Part shown: positions 1 through 8,376 of the stretch, piece by piece | Layout of the letters: each line of letters starts with the position of its first letter | How positions within the stretch are numbered: the first letter of the stretch is position 1 | Assembly: GCA_963975245.1 (NCBI GenBank) | Contig: CAXBFJ010000001.1 | Span: 372,001-436,000, forward strand | Length of the DNA: 64,000 nucleotides | Direction: 5' to 3' | DNA from: Panacagrimonas sp963975245 | GTDB taxonomy: Bacteria; Pseudomonadota; Gammaproteobacteria; Nevskiales; Nevskiaceae | Translations under genes and position numbers: made by a program | Notes under the pieces: generated by a model | What the model saw: the letters and a program-made list of their open reading frames with translations, nothing else | Told to the model about the DNA's origin: nothing | The model's database searches: none

Positions 1-497
1 TGCTCAAGGCGACGGATCTGAGTCGCAGCAGCTTCTATGAGGCTTTTGGGACCAAGCGAAAGTTGCTGCTGGCCACGCTTGCCCGATACGTGAACAGCGG
101 CATGTGCGGCCTGGCTGAGCCATTGTTCAGGGATCAGGCATCGCGCACGGAAATTGAGGCATTCGTCGGCAACATGATCGCGCATGGTGTGTGTGAACAC
201 GGGCAGCGTGGTTGCTTTGTCAACAATTGCATGGCCGAACTCGCGCCGCATGATGAGGAAGTTCTGGCAGCGGTACGCATGGCGCGTCAAGGCCTGGAGC
301 GGCGCCTGGTTCAGGTCATTCGCCGTGGGCAAAAGGACGGCAGCATCGCCAGTCGGGAATCGGCTTTGGTCTTGGCCCGGTTCATCGGCAGCAGCGTTTC
401 GGGATTGAATCTGGTGGCCAAATCGAGACCGGGAAAGGCCGTTCTGGAAGACATTGCACGCGTCACACTCAGCGTGCTCGACAAGAACTCAAACTGA
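1..497 (+). CDS. TetR/AcrR family transcriptional regulator (5' truncated by window edge)
   Basis: The open frame enters from the left edge, and 164 residues are visible (codons from base 3). The first visible residues, LKATDLSRSSFYEAFGTKRKLL, are the second half of a TetR helix-turn-helix: the recognition helix followed by the FGTKRKLL segment. The rest is a helical ligand-binding domain of ordinary TetR length. The gene lies 32 bases before a membrane peroxiredoxin gene, which is followed 32 bases later by a GST gene on the same strand. It is therefore likely the local repressor of a small redox/detoxification operon, though that role is inferred from position only. The in-frame TTG at 63 is not a plausible start because the HTH continues upstream of it. 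Confidence 0.85.
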   Translation, partial: LKATDLSRSSFYEAFGTKRKLLLATLARYVNSGMCGLAEPLFRDQASRTEIEAFVGNMIAHGVCEHGQRGCFVNNCMAELAPHDEEVLAAVRMARQGLERRLVQVIRRGQKDGSIASRESALVLARFIGSSVSGLNLVAKSRPGKAVLEDIARVTLSVLDKNSN

Positions 498-529
498 GTG
501 CACACCTTATCCATAAGGGAGAGATTCTC

Positions 530-1369
530 ATGATCAAATCAATCTACGTTACAAGCTTCATCATGGCCGCCAATGTCGGTCTGATCGCCGCTCTTGTCAT
601 GATGTATCAGGGCGGCTGGCAGACCCCCTGGCTGGGTACCGCTATTGCCTGCGGCGCTTCGGCTCTGTTTTTCACGCACCTGATCCTGATGCCGCGCGCG
701 CGCACATCACCACACCTGACATTCATGATCGTCGCGGGTGTCCTCGGAACGGCGGTGAGCGTGTACCTGGGTGCTGCTTTGACGTCAGCCCCGGTGCTGA
801 TTGCAGCGCTTGTCGGGATCGTGGGTACGTTGGCCTACGTGTTCTGGTATTCCAAGTTTGGTCGTCCAGACAATGATGCGCTGGCAGAAGGAAACACGTT
901 GCCGGACTTCGAGATCATCGAGAACGGCAGCGTGCTGAAATCCACGGAACTGACGAACAAGCCGGCGCTGTGGATCTTCTATCGCGGCAACTGGTGCCCT
1001 TTGTGCACGGCGCAGATCAAGGAAATTGCAGGGCAGTATCGCGAGCTGGCGCGTCGTGGCGTCGAGGTTTTTCTGGTGAGTCCTCAGGCTGAGGAAAACA
1101 GCGTGGCGCTTTCCAAGAAGATGGGTGCGCCCATGCGCTATTTGACGGACAAGAACAATGTTGTCGCAGAGAAATTGGGCATTCTCGTCAAGGGCGGATT
1201 GCCAGCAGGCTTTCAGGCACTGGGCTATGACTCAGACGTGCCGCGTCCAACCGTCTTCATTACGGCGACCGGCGGCAAGCTGCTTCATGTGGACATGACC
1301 GACAACTACCGTGTGCGTCCAGAACCGGCGACTTTTTTCTCAGTGCTGGATCGCCACGCCATCGTTTGA
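530..1369 (+). CDS. Membrane protein with C-terminal peroxiredoxin/thioredoxin-like domain
   Basis: 279 aa. The N-terminal ~105 residues form about four hydrophobic membrane segments. Residues from about 118 form an AhpC/TSA-like thioredoxin fold with a CPLC motif at Cys156-Cys159 in the context FYRGNWCPLC. That motif is the redox centre of the peroxiredoxin-like AhpC/TSA family, so the protein is probably a membrane-anchored peroxide or disulfide reductase. Which side of the membrane the domain faces cannot be settled by eye. A Shine-Dalgarno-like GGGAGAG lies upstream of the ATG. The gene sits between a tetR gene and a GST gene with 32-base gaps, so co-transcription is likely. The peroxidase substrate is unknown. 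Confidence 0.75.
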   Translation: MIKSIYVTSFIMAANVGLIAALVMMYQGGWQTPWLGTAIACGASALFFTHLILMPRARTSPHLTFMIVAGVLGTAVSVYLGAALTSAPVLIAALVGIVGTLAYVFWYSKFGRPDNDALAEGNTLPDFEIIENGSVLKSTELTNKPALWIFYRGNWCPLCTAQIKEIAGQYRELARRGVEVFLVSPQAEENSVALSKKMGAPMRYLTDKNNVVAEKLGILVKGGLPAGFQALGYDSDVPRPTVFITATGGKLLHVDMTDNYRVRPEPATFFSVLDRHAIV

Positions 1370-1401
1370 TTTATCCGGAAGAACAAACAGGAGAATGCTG
1401 A

Positions 1402-2073
1402 ATGATTGATCTTTATACCGCCTCAACGCCCAATGGCTGGAAGGCGTCCATCCTGCTGGAAGAACTCGCAGTGCCCTACAAGGTGCACAGAATTTCCCTG
1501 TCAGATGGTGATCAGAAGAAGCCGGATTATCTGAAGATCAACCCCAATGGTCGTATCCCCACCATCGTGGACCCAGAAGCCGGCAATTTCGCGGTGTTCG
1601 AATCTGGCGCAATCATGATTTATCTCGCTGAGAAATACGGCAAGTTCCTGCCAGTGGATGCCAAGGGGCGGTCACAGGTCATTCAATGGCTGATGTTCCA
1701 GATGGGTGGCATCGGGCCGATGCAAGGGCAGGCCAACGTTTTCTTCCGTTATGCGCCGGAAAAAATTCCCTTCGCTATTGATCGCTACCAGAACGAGACG
1801 CGGCGCCTGTATGAGGTGCTCAATACCCGGTTGAGCGAGCATCAGTACCTGGCAGGTGATTACTCGATTGCCGACATGGCCAACTGGGCTTGGGTGTCGC
1901 TGTACTACTGGGCGGGGGTATCGGTGGATGGCCTCGAACATTTGCAGCGCTGGATGAAGGAGATTGAAGCGCGGCCCGCGGTCATCAAGGGAATTGCTGT
2001 TCCAGAACCCATCGACCTCGGCGGAGATGGCGAAGAGGTCAAGAAAATGGCGCGCTCAATGCTCATGAAGTAG
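1402..2073 (+). CDS. Glutathione S-transferase, YfcG/YghU (Nu-class) type
   Basis: 223 aa, the usual length for this class. The N-terminus MIDLYTASTPNGWK matches the disulfide-bond reductase YfcG pattern, with Thr9 and Asn11 in the STPNG loop where YfcG positions glutathione. The thioredoxin-fold domain ends with the FESGAIMIYLAEKYG signature, followed by an all-alpha C-terminal domain. Family members are cytosolic glutathione-dependent disulfide reductases or peroxidases rather than classical conjugating GSTs. AGGAG lies about 10 bases before the ATG. It is the last gene of the tetR-peroxiredoxin-GST cassette, and a large perfect palindrome follows it at 2091-2131. Confidence 0.85.
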   Translation: MIDLYTASTPNGWKASILLEELAVPYKVHRISLSDGDQKKPDYLKINPNGRIPTIVDPEAGNFAVFESGAIMIYLAEKYGKFLPVDAKGRSQVIQWLMFQMGGIGPMQGQANVFFRYAPEKIPFAIDRYQNETRRLYEVLNTRLSEHQYLAGDYSIADMANWAWVSLYYWAGVSVDGLEHLQRWMKEIEARPAVIKGIAVPEPIDLGGDGEEVKKMARSMLMK

Positions 2074-2090
2074 CGCACCGGAGCTTACGC

Positions 2091-2131
2091 ATGACCAATG
2101 CAGGAGGATGATGGCCTCCTGCATTGGTCAT
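2091..2131. repeat. Perfect 17-bp inverted repeat with 7-nt loop
   Basis: Left arm 2091-2107 (ATGACCAATGCAGGAGG) is exactly complementary to the right arm 2115-2131, separated by ATGATGG. It begins 17 bases after the GST stop and ends 28 bases before the next gene. The hairpin would be very stable, but no T-tract follows on either side, so it is not a canonical intrinsic terminator. It could protect the 3' end of the upstream mRNA or be a REP-like element. Confidence 0.7.
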
Positions 2132-2159
2132 TGCGATGTGTTGCAGACACAATTAGCCG

Positions 2160-2759
2160 ATGAGCACGGTTGTCGACATCCCGATCTTTCCACTCGACAC
2201 GGTGTTGTTCCCGGGCGGGCGCCTGCCTCTGCGGATTTTCGAGGCCCGCTACGTGGATATGACCAAGGCCTGTATTGCCAATGATTCGGTCTTTGGCGTT
2301 TGCCAGATTCTCGAGGGCCAAGAACTGGGTGTTCCAGCGGCGTGCGCCCCGGTGGGATGTACGGCGCGAATCTTTGAATGGGACGTGCCATCGCCCGGCC
2401 TGTTTTCTCTGGTGACTCACGGTGAGCGAGTGCTGCGTATCCTCGATCAACAGGTGCAGGCGGACGGATTGATCGTGGCTCATGCCATTGTTGAGGATCC
2501 TCCGGGGCCTCAGGTGCTGTCGCCCGAGCGTCGCGTTCTGGGCCGCATGGTGAGCGAGATCATTGGAAAAATTGGAGCGCAGCATTTCGTGCAGCCACTG
2601 CGCGCTGATGATGCCCTTTGGGTCGGGCATCGGCTGGCAGAAGTCCTGCCCGTATCCACGGATCAGAAATTGCGGCTGTTGCAGGAGCGCGATGCCAACC
2701 TCGTACTTGAACAGATTGAAATCATCTTGGAGGCCATGCGCCAGGAGCCCGATTCATGA
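2160..2759 (+). CDS. LON peptidase substrate-binding domain protein
   Basis: 199 aa. The opening IPIFPLDTVLFPGGRLPLRIFEARY is the hallmark of the Lon N-terminal (PUA-like) domain, here without the AAA+ or protease domains. Stand-alone proteins of this family (COG2802) are widespread in proteobacteria and their function is not established. The stop overlaps the start of the next gene (ATGA at 2756), so the two are translationally coupled. Confidence 0.85.
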   Translation: MSTVVDIPIFPLDTVLFPGGRLPLRIFEARYVDMTKACIANDSVFGVCQILEGQELGVPAACAPVGCTARIFEWDVPSPGLFSLVTHGERVLRILDQQVQADGLIVAHAIVEDPPGPQVLSPERRVLGRMVSEIIGKIGAQHFVQPLRADDALWVGHRLAEVLPVSTDQKLRLLQERDANLVLEQIEIILEAMRQEPDS

Positions 2760-3694
2760 TCAGAACCTTGCACGCTCTGCTGGCGCCACTGTTGCTGGCC
2801 CTAATCGGCTTGCTACCCGCTTCAGTCACCGCCGGTGATGAGGTCACGCATGCTGCGGGGTTCGAGTTGCAGACGCCCGATGGAAAGACGGTGCGCTATC
2901 CACAAGATGCGCAAGGCCAGCCGAGTGTTCTGTTCTTCTGGCCGTCCTGGTGCCCGTACAGCCGGGCAATGCAGCCCTATGTGCAGGACATCTGGGAGGA
3001 CTATCGCGACGCTGGGGTGAAGTTGTGGACCATCAATATTCGTGAAGATGGCGACCCGGTGCAGACCATGCGTGACCGCAAGCTGAGCTTCCCCCTGCTG
3101 ATCAACGGCGATGCGCTGATGCAGCCATATCAGATCACGCGCACGCCTTGGCTTGTGGTGATGGATGCTGAGCAGAACATCGTTTATACCCGGCCTGCCG
3201 ATCCGCCCACGCCGATTGCGGTGGCCATTGACGTGCGAAAGGCCCTGAACAAAATGCTCGGCGACAAGGCCGTGCCGGTGCCGACGACATTTCCCAAACC
3301 TTACGATCTGCACCTCAAGAAGAAGAGCGATCTGGTGGACCGGACAGCGCCGAAGTCGATTCCGACATCAGAGTGGGTCGCCTGGATAGACCGCTATATC
3401 GGTAATCTGCTTCCCGGTGAGAAGCGCGATGACATTGCCCCGCGCGGCGCCGTTCAATCGGGTAAGGAAGCGCTGGCACTGGCGAAAACCCTGTGGGAGC
3501 AAGCCTACGGCATGGATGAGCTGCGAGCGCAGGCACCTTATCGTGCGTTCAGGCGAAACAATTATTGGGTCGTCATGGGGCAGGGACTGGACCGCCAATT
3601 GGGGCAGGGCCTGGTTCTGGTTCTTGAGGCTGACAGCGGTCAGGTGATTCGCATGCAAGCCAGCACAGCATCAGAAGCCCGAGGTCAGCAGTGA
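2756..3694 (+). CDS. Periplasmic thioredoxin-like protein with C-terminal NTF2-like region
   Basis: 312 aa. Residues 1-26 form a signal peptide (hydrophobic core, TAG end). Residues ~30-160 are a TlpA/AhpC-like thioredoxin fold, but the active site is WCPYS, with Cys66 and Ser69, so only one of the two usual cysteines remains. The segment from about residue 225 (ALALAKTLWEQAYG, then PYRAFRRNNYWVVMG, then LEADSGQVIRM) resembles NTF2-fold domains. The single cysteine argues against a standard disulfide reductase cycle; a peroxidatic, isomerase or binding role is possible. The gene overlaps the Lon-domain gene by four bases. The NTF2 call is pattern-based and moderate. Confidence 0.6.
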   Translation: MIRTLHALLAPLLLALIGLLPASVTAGDEVTHAAGFELQTPDGKTVRYPQDAQGQPSVLFFWPSWCPYSRAMQPYVQDIWEDYRDAGVKLWTINIREDGDPVQTMRDRKLSFPLLINGDALMQPYQITRTPWLVVMDAEQNIVYTRPADPPTPIAVAIDVRKALNKMLGDKAVPVPTTFPKPYDLHLKKKSDLVDRTAPKSIPTSEWVAWIDRYIGNLLPGEKRDDIAPRGAVQSGKEALALAKTLWEQAYGMDELRAQAPYRAFRRNNYWVVMGQGLDRQLGQGLVLVLEADSGQVIRMQASTASEARGQQ

Positions 3695-3887
3695 GGCGAG
3701 CCGGTTCAGCAGGTCAGTATCCGAGTGCGGGGTAAGGGCAGCCGTCGGGAGAGGCGCTGCAAGGCTTGCATCTCGCGGCCTGAACATGGCCTGAGAATCC
3801 GTGCCGTTGCGTACAGAGTGATTATTGTCGAGTCGTGCCGCTGGGTCCCGGTTCGAGTGATCCCACGAATAATCAGGAGAAAAGCAC

Positions 3888-4820
3888 ATGCCGCAGTCTT
3901 GGAGCGTAGAAGACATTCCCGACCAGAGCGGTCGTGTCGCGATTGTCACCGGAGCCAATAGCGGCCTCGGTCTGGAGACCAGCGTGGCGTTGGCCGGGGC
4001 AGGTGCCAGGGTCATCATGGCCTGTCGAAATCCGGTCAAGGCGGACGCGGCGTTGCAGACGGTAAGAAGCCGGATTGCTGACGCAGATGTAAGCCTGATG
4101 CGTCTGGATTTGGCCAGCCTGACATCGATCCGGGACTTCGCACATCAGTTCCTGTCGGAGCATGATCAGCTAGATCTGCTCATCAACAATGCGGGCGTCA
4201 TGGCCATACCGCTTGGCCGTACTGAAGATGGCTTCGAGATGCAGATAGGGACCAATCACCTGGGTCATTTCGCGCTCACCGGATTGCTGATGAATACGCT
4301 GCAAGAAACCACGGGCGCGCGCGTGGTCAATGTCGCGAGCCTGGCGCATCGATGGACGCGCGGCCTTGATATGGATGATCTGAATTTCGAGGATCGTGGA
4401 TACAACAAGTGGGATGCCTACGGGAAATCCAAGTTGGCGAACCTCCTGTTCACGCTTGAATTGCAGCGGCGCCTGGATAGCAAATCGTGCGGCGTGCTGG
4501 CTGCCGCAGCGCATCCCGGATACGCTGCCACCAACCTTCAGTTTGTCGGGCCTGAGCAGGAAGGGTCGAAGTTTGCAGCCGGCTTCATGAAGATTGGCAA
4601 TGCATTAATGGGCCAGCCTGCTTCTTCTGGCGCCCTGCCTTCCTTGTACGCCGCCACAGCGGATGACATCAGTAACGGCGATTACATCGGACCGGGCGGT
4701 TTTCAGCAGCTACGTGGTTCGCCACGCAAAGTAGGCCGCAGCAAGGCCGCCCGAGATGAGGCAGCAGCGAAGCAACTCTGGGCCTTGTCCGAGCAGTTGA
4801 CCGGCATCCCTTATCTTTGA
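3888..4820 (+). CDS. Short-chain dehydrogenase/reductase (retinol dehydrogenase-like)
   Basis: 310 aa, a Rossmann-fold NAD(P)-dependent oxidoreductase. The cofactor motif TGANSGLG is at residues 21-28, NNAG at 100-103, catalytic Ser at about 151, and the YxxxK pair is Tyr178/Lys182. The length and the SDR pattern (VTGANSGLG with a long C-terminal tail) match the WW-oxidoreductase/RDH-like subgroup, which often acts on lipophilic alcohols, aldehydes or ketones. The substrate cannot be read from the sequence. The start ATG has AGGAGAA upstream. Confidence 0.85.
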   Translation: MPQSWSVEDIPDQSGRVAIVTGANSGLGLETSVALAGAGARVIMACRNPVKADAALQTVRSRIADADVSLMRLDLASLTSIRDFAHQFLSEHDQLDLLINNAGVMAIPLGRTEDGFEMQIGTNHLGHFALTGLLMNTLQETTGARVVNVASLAHRWTRGLDMDDLNFEDRGYNKWDAYGKSKLANLLFTLELQRRLDSKSCGVLAAAAHPGYAATNLQFVGPEQEGSKFAAGFMKIGNALMGQPASSGALPSLYAATADDISNGDYIGPGGFQQLRGSPRKVGRSKAARDEAAAKQLWALSEQLTGIPYL

Positions 4821-4847
4821 GCAAATCCATTATCAATAAAACAGAAA

Positions 4848-5306
4848 ATGACCGTATTCGACCACATCATTGCCGGGAATATTCCGGCCAGCTTCGTTCA
4901 CCAGGATGGTATTTGCGTTGCCTTTCTGGACATCCGGCCCATCTCCATGGGGCATGTCCTGATCGTGCCTCGCCAGTCCGTGGCAACCATGGCAGAGCTG
5001 GAGCATGATGTTCAGATGCACCTGTGGAATGTGGCACAGCGAATTGCTCTGGCGCAGCAGCGGAGTCTGGGTAGCGGTGCACAGCATTTCCTGATGAATG
5101 ACGGCCCGGTGGCTAACCAGAGCGTTCCGCATGTTCACCTGCACGTTATTCCACGATATGCCGCAGACGGATGGAAAACCCTGCGACTGCTCGCACGAAA
5201 CGTGGCCATGCTCAAGATCAGGCCGACGGAAAATGCCTCAGCGAGACGTCAGTTTGATCAAATTGCGCAGAAGATTGCCACGGCGATGTCGGAAAATTCA
5301 GCCTGA
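4848..5306 (+). CDS. HIT family nucleotide-binding hydrolase
   Basis: 152 aa. It carries the histidine triad HVHLHV with His95, His97 and His99, preceded by the NDGPVANQSVPH stretch typical of HIT proteins. The family hydrolyses nucleoside phosphoramidates or dinucleoside polyphosphates through the middle histidine. The gene lies 27 bases after the SDR gene and is convergent with the NlpC/P60 gene. Confidence 0.9.
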   Translation: MTVFDHIIAGNIPASFVHQDGICVAFLDIRPISMGHVLIVPRQSVATMAELEHDVQMHLWNVAQRIALAQQRSLGSGAQHFLMNDGPVANQSVPHVHLHVIPRYAADGWKTLRLLARNVAMLKIRPTENASARRQFDQIAQKIATAMSENSA

Positions 5307-5314
5307 ATTTTCTG

Positions 5315-5331
5315 GAGCCGGGTGACGGCTC
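5315..5331. terminator. Possible weak hairpin between convergent genes
   Basis: GAGCCG-GGTGA-CGGCTC lies between the HIT and NlpC/P60 stop codons. On the minus strand the stem is followed by CCAGAAAATT, a poor T-tract, so terminator function is uncertain. Confidence 0.3.
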
Positions 5332-5338
5332 GTCGGAT

Positions 5339-5917
5339 CTAGAGTCTGCGTCGCGCCGTGACCAGTTTTCTGTGCCAGGCCCCGGTGAGCTTGCTTTTGG
5401 TCACTTTGCGTTGGCTGGTCGAAGCGTGCAGCACCTCTCCATCGTCCAGGTAGACCGCGACATGCAAGCCTGAGGGGCCGAAGCGGTAGAACAGCAGATC
5501 TCCCGGCTCAAGCTCGTCCATGGAAACGGATTGGCCGATCCGGATCTGTTCGCGGGTGGTTCGTGGAACCTGGACCCCGGCGGACCGGAACATCTGCTGG
5601 ACCAGTGAAGAACAGTCCACCGCATTTTCATCATTGGCACCGTAAATGTACTGAGTGCCGATCATTTCCTCGCCCTTGTAGAGCACCAGTTCGCGAATCA
5701 GGCTGCTGCCAATGTCCTGATCGCTTTTCAAATGTATGCCGTACTGCGCTACGGCTTGGTGTTTGGCCTGTACCCAGGGCGCCTGAATCGAATCACTCAG
5801 TTTCAGGGCAGGGACTTCGCGTGCAGGCGTCGATTGTGCAAAGGCAATGGAACTGCTCAGCGTCATCAGCATTCCGATCGCAATGATCTGAGGGATATTT
5901 ATTCTTGTTTTTCGCAT
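5339..5917 (-). CDS. Secreted NlpC/P60 family peptidoglycan endopeptidase
   Basis: 192 aa. A signal peptide covers residues ~1-27 (AFA end). The C-terminal NlpC/P60 domain shows the catalytic triad Cys102 (in VDCSSLV), His152 (in GLHVAVY) and His164 (in VLHAST). The family cleaves D-gamma-glutamyl-diaminopimelate bonds of cell-wall peptides in the periplasm. It is divergent from the EamA transporter gene across 253 bases. A lipoprotein form is unlikely because no lipobox cysteine is present. Confidence 0.9.
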   Translation of the reverse strand: MRKTRINIPQIIAIGMLMTLSSSIAFAQSTPAREVPALKLSDSIQAPWVQAKHQAVAQYGIHLKSDQDIGSSLIRELVLYKGEEMIGTQYIYGANDENAVDCSSLVQQMFRSAGVQVPRTTREQIRIGQSVSMDELEPGDLLFYRFGPSGLHVAVYLDDGEVLHASTSQRKVTKSKLTGAWHRKLVTARRRL

Positions 5918-6170
5918 GTTGTATTACGGCGTTTCGTGAATAGATCAAGCAATGCCATGAATCTGAAGTTCAGCTTAATGATGAGGGTGCAGCTTGAGGC
6001 GCCGACCCTGCTGGCCGGTTCGCAAACATGGACAGGCGGCATGCTTGCCCGGCGAAATTCGGGCGCCGACCGGTGCCCGGAAAGGCATCCAGAGGCTGTT
6101 TGATCAAGGTTTCGCTGCACTGATAGCTATAGATCAAGGCCATACAAGGCTGCGTCGTGGGCGATAATGC

Positions 6171-7127
6171 GTGCTCATGAACACGCCGAGCGCTTCCACT
6201 GACCTGACCAGCACAACACTAGTTCCCTCCCAGTGGCTGGGACTGAGCCTTTCGATGATCGGAGCGATCATGCTGTCGGCCAAGGCGGTGATCGCCAAGA
6301 TGCTCTACGCCGAGGGCATTGACCCGGTGACGCTGATCGCTTTGCGCATGCTGCTGTCCGTTCCGGCCTTTCTACTGGTGGCGTTACTGACATGGCGTGA
6401 CGCACCCAGGCTGCTGCCGAAGGACCTGCTCAAGATCGCCTTCCTCGGGCTGCTCGGTTATTACGCGTCCAGCATGCTCGACTTCATGGGGCTTCAATAC
6501 ATTACGGCGGGGTTGGAGCGACTCATCCTGTATCTCATGCCGACTTTTGTGTTGTTGATTGGCATCTTCGTATTTGGTCATTCTGTCAGCAGGCGGCAGT
6601 GGTACTCGCTGGCATTTGCCTACGCCGGGGTCACGCTGGTGTTCTGGCACGATGTGGGTCTGGGCGGGGCGACGGTCTTCCTGGGAGGTGCTCTGGTGCT
6701 GGGCGCAGCTGTGACGTATGCCGTTTACCTCTTGTTCTCGGCTGAACTGCTCAAGCGGGTCGGCACCATGCGTTTGACAGCGCTGGCGATGACGGTGTGC
6801 GCCGTGGCCTGCTTGGGCCAGTACGCGCTGCTTCATCCGTTCGGTACTTTGTTTGAGCAAAGCGCAGAGGTCTGGAAGCTGTCGTTGATCAATGCCAGCC
6901 TGTGTACGGTGTTGCCGGTGTTTCTGACCATGATTGCGGTATCACGCATTGGTGCAGGCATGGCGTCGCAGGCTTCGATGGTGGGGCCGGTATCGACCCT
7001 GTTCCTGGCTTGGTGGCTGATTGGCGAGCCCATTACCGGTCTGCAACTTGCCGGCACCGCGTTGGTGCTGACAGGCGTTGTCTTGTTGTCGGGGAGAAGG
7101 AATTCGGCGGCGGTCGTGACGCCCTAG
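6171..7127 (+). CDS. EamA/DMT family drug/metabolite transporter
   Basis: 318 aa, inner-membrane protein with about ten hydrophobic segments arranged as two EamA repeats. The second repeat ends with the typical GEPITGLQLAGTALVLTGVVLL pattern. The substrate is unknown. The frame opens at GTG 6171, and ATG 6177 two codons later is an equally good start. Confidence 0.85.
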   Translation: MLMNTPSASTDLTSTTLVPSQWLGLSLSMIGAIMLSAKAVIAKMLYAEGIDPVTLIALRMLLSVPAFLLVALLTWRDAPRLLPKDLLKIAFLGLLGYYASSMLDFMGLQYITAGLERLILYLMPTFVLLIGIFVFGHSVSRRQWYSLAFAYAGVTLVFWHDVGLGGATVFLGGALVLGAAVTYAVYLLFSAELLKRVGTMRLTALAMTVCAVACLGQYALLHPFGTLFEQSAEVWKLSLINASLCTVLPVFLTMIAVSRIGAGMASQASMVGPVSTLFLAWWLIGEPITGLQLAGTALVLTGVVLLSGRRNSAAVVTP

Positions 7128-7167
7128 CCATTTGGAACACGCTCCTTACCAAAAAGGGATCTAGAAC

Positions 7168-7539
7168 GTGAGCACATCAGGCGACAAATCCAGAAAGGCC
7201 GATGAGGCCATCGCAAAGGCCCGGCGCGACGCAGACCAGCGTGCGCTGGGCTACCGAGAGCGTGCCATGAAGATGTATCCATGGGTGTGCGGCCGCTGTG
7301 CGCGTACGTTCACGCACGCCAATCGCCATGAACTCACCGTGCATCATCGTGACCACGATCACGACAATAATCCGGATGACGGCAGCAACTGGGAGCTGCT
7401 CTGCCTGTATTGCCACGACAACGAGCACCAGCGTCGTCTGGATGCCAATCTGAGTTCAACGAATTCGGGTCGTGACAGTGAGGTTGCCACAGGCAACCCG
7501 TTTGCTGACCTCAAGTCACAGCTTCGCCTGAAAAAGTAG
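7168..7539 (+). CDS. yajD: YajD-like HNH nuclease
   Basis: 123 aa, close to E. coli YajD in size and layout. A CGRC zinc knuckle comes first, then the HH of the HNH motif (ELTVHHRDHDHDNNPDDGSN), then CLYCHDNEHQR completing the zinc site and the final His. It is predicted to be a metal-dependent DNA endonuclease. The physiological role of YajD is not known. It lies 40 bases after the transporter gene and is convergent with djlA. Confidence 0.85.
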   Translation: MSTSGDKSRKADEAIAKARRDADQRALGYRERAMKMYPWVCGRCARTFTHANRHELTVHHRDHDHDNNPDDGSNWELLCLYCHDNEHQRRLDANLSSTNSGRDSEVATGNPFADLKSQLRLKK

Positions 7540-7551
7540 GGCGGGCAGGGC

Positions 7552-8295
7552 TCAGGCCAGACCGCGTGCTTCCTTGATCGCGTCGTAAGCGGCCGTGATG
7601 TTGCGCGTCTTCTCTTCGGCCATTTGGCGCATGCTTTCGGGCAGACCGCGTGCGGCAAGCTTGTCCGGATGGTTTTCGCTCATGAGTTTGCGATAAACCT
7701 TCTTGAGTTCCGCGTCGCTGATGTTGGAATCCACGCCGAAGACAGCGTAGGCATCATCCAGCTTGTTCTGGTTGGCTTGTCCGGGGGCACGCAGGCTGGC
7801 CTCTATACGAAGCACTTCGGCCTCGCTCAGTCCCAGGCCGCGGGCAATGCGCACCATGATGCGGTGCTCGGCCTCATGAATGTCGCCATCAGCCGTGGCA
7901 GCTGCCAGCTGCACTTGCAGGAACATCATGATGATCGGCTGCTGGCCACGACAGGCCTTGGCGAAGTCAGCGACTTCACCGTCCAGATCGAACCCCGCTT
8001 GCTTGCCTCGATTGAAGGCGTCCCTGGCGGAACGTCTGGCATCGGGTGACAGGCGCAGTCGCTCGAAGAGCGCTTCGGCAACTCGAATCTCCTGGCCTGT
8101 GACCTGACCGTCGGCCTTGCAGACAGCGCCCATGACAGCAAAGGTTGCATCCAGAAAGCGGGTCTGCACGGTTTTGACCATGACATTGCGCAGCGCCCGG
8201 CTGATCCAGTGGCCGATGAAGCCGCCAATGATGAGCCCGGTCCAGCGGCCCGTCGCAAATCCGATGATGCATCCAACAATGACAAATACGTTCAT
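7552..8295 (-). CDS. djlA: Membrane-anchored DnaJ-like co-chaperone DjlA
   Basis: 247 aa. Residues ~1-30 form a glycine-containing membrane segment of the DjlA type (CIIGFATGRWTGLIIGGFIGHWISR). The middle is a TerB-like helical domain, and the C-terminal J domain has HPD at residues 209-211 and ends with the usual AYDAIKEAR helix. DjlA stimulates DnaK ATPase at the inner membrane and feeds envelope-stress signalling in enterobacteria. Both length and domain order match the family. Confidence 0.9.
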   Translation of the reverse strand: MNVFVIVGCIIGFATGRWTGLIIGGFIGHWISRALRNVMVKTVQTRFLDATFAVMGAVCKADGQVTGQEIRVAEALFERLRLSPDARRSARDAFNRGKQAGFDLDGEVADFAKACRGQQPIIMMFLQVQLAAATADGDIHEAEHRIMVRIARGLGLSEAEVLRIEASLRAPGQANQNKLDDAYAVFGVDSNISDAELKKVYRKLMSENHPDKLAARGLPESMRQMAEEKTRNITAAYDAIKEARGLA

Positions 8296-8376
8296 GTGTA
8301 AATTCTAACGTGGCGCGTGGGCACGACGAGCGATAGTCTGTCGGCCTGTCCATCCGCCCTTGTAAATGGAATGAGT

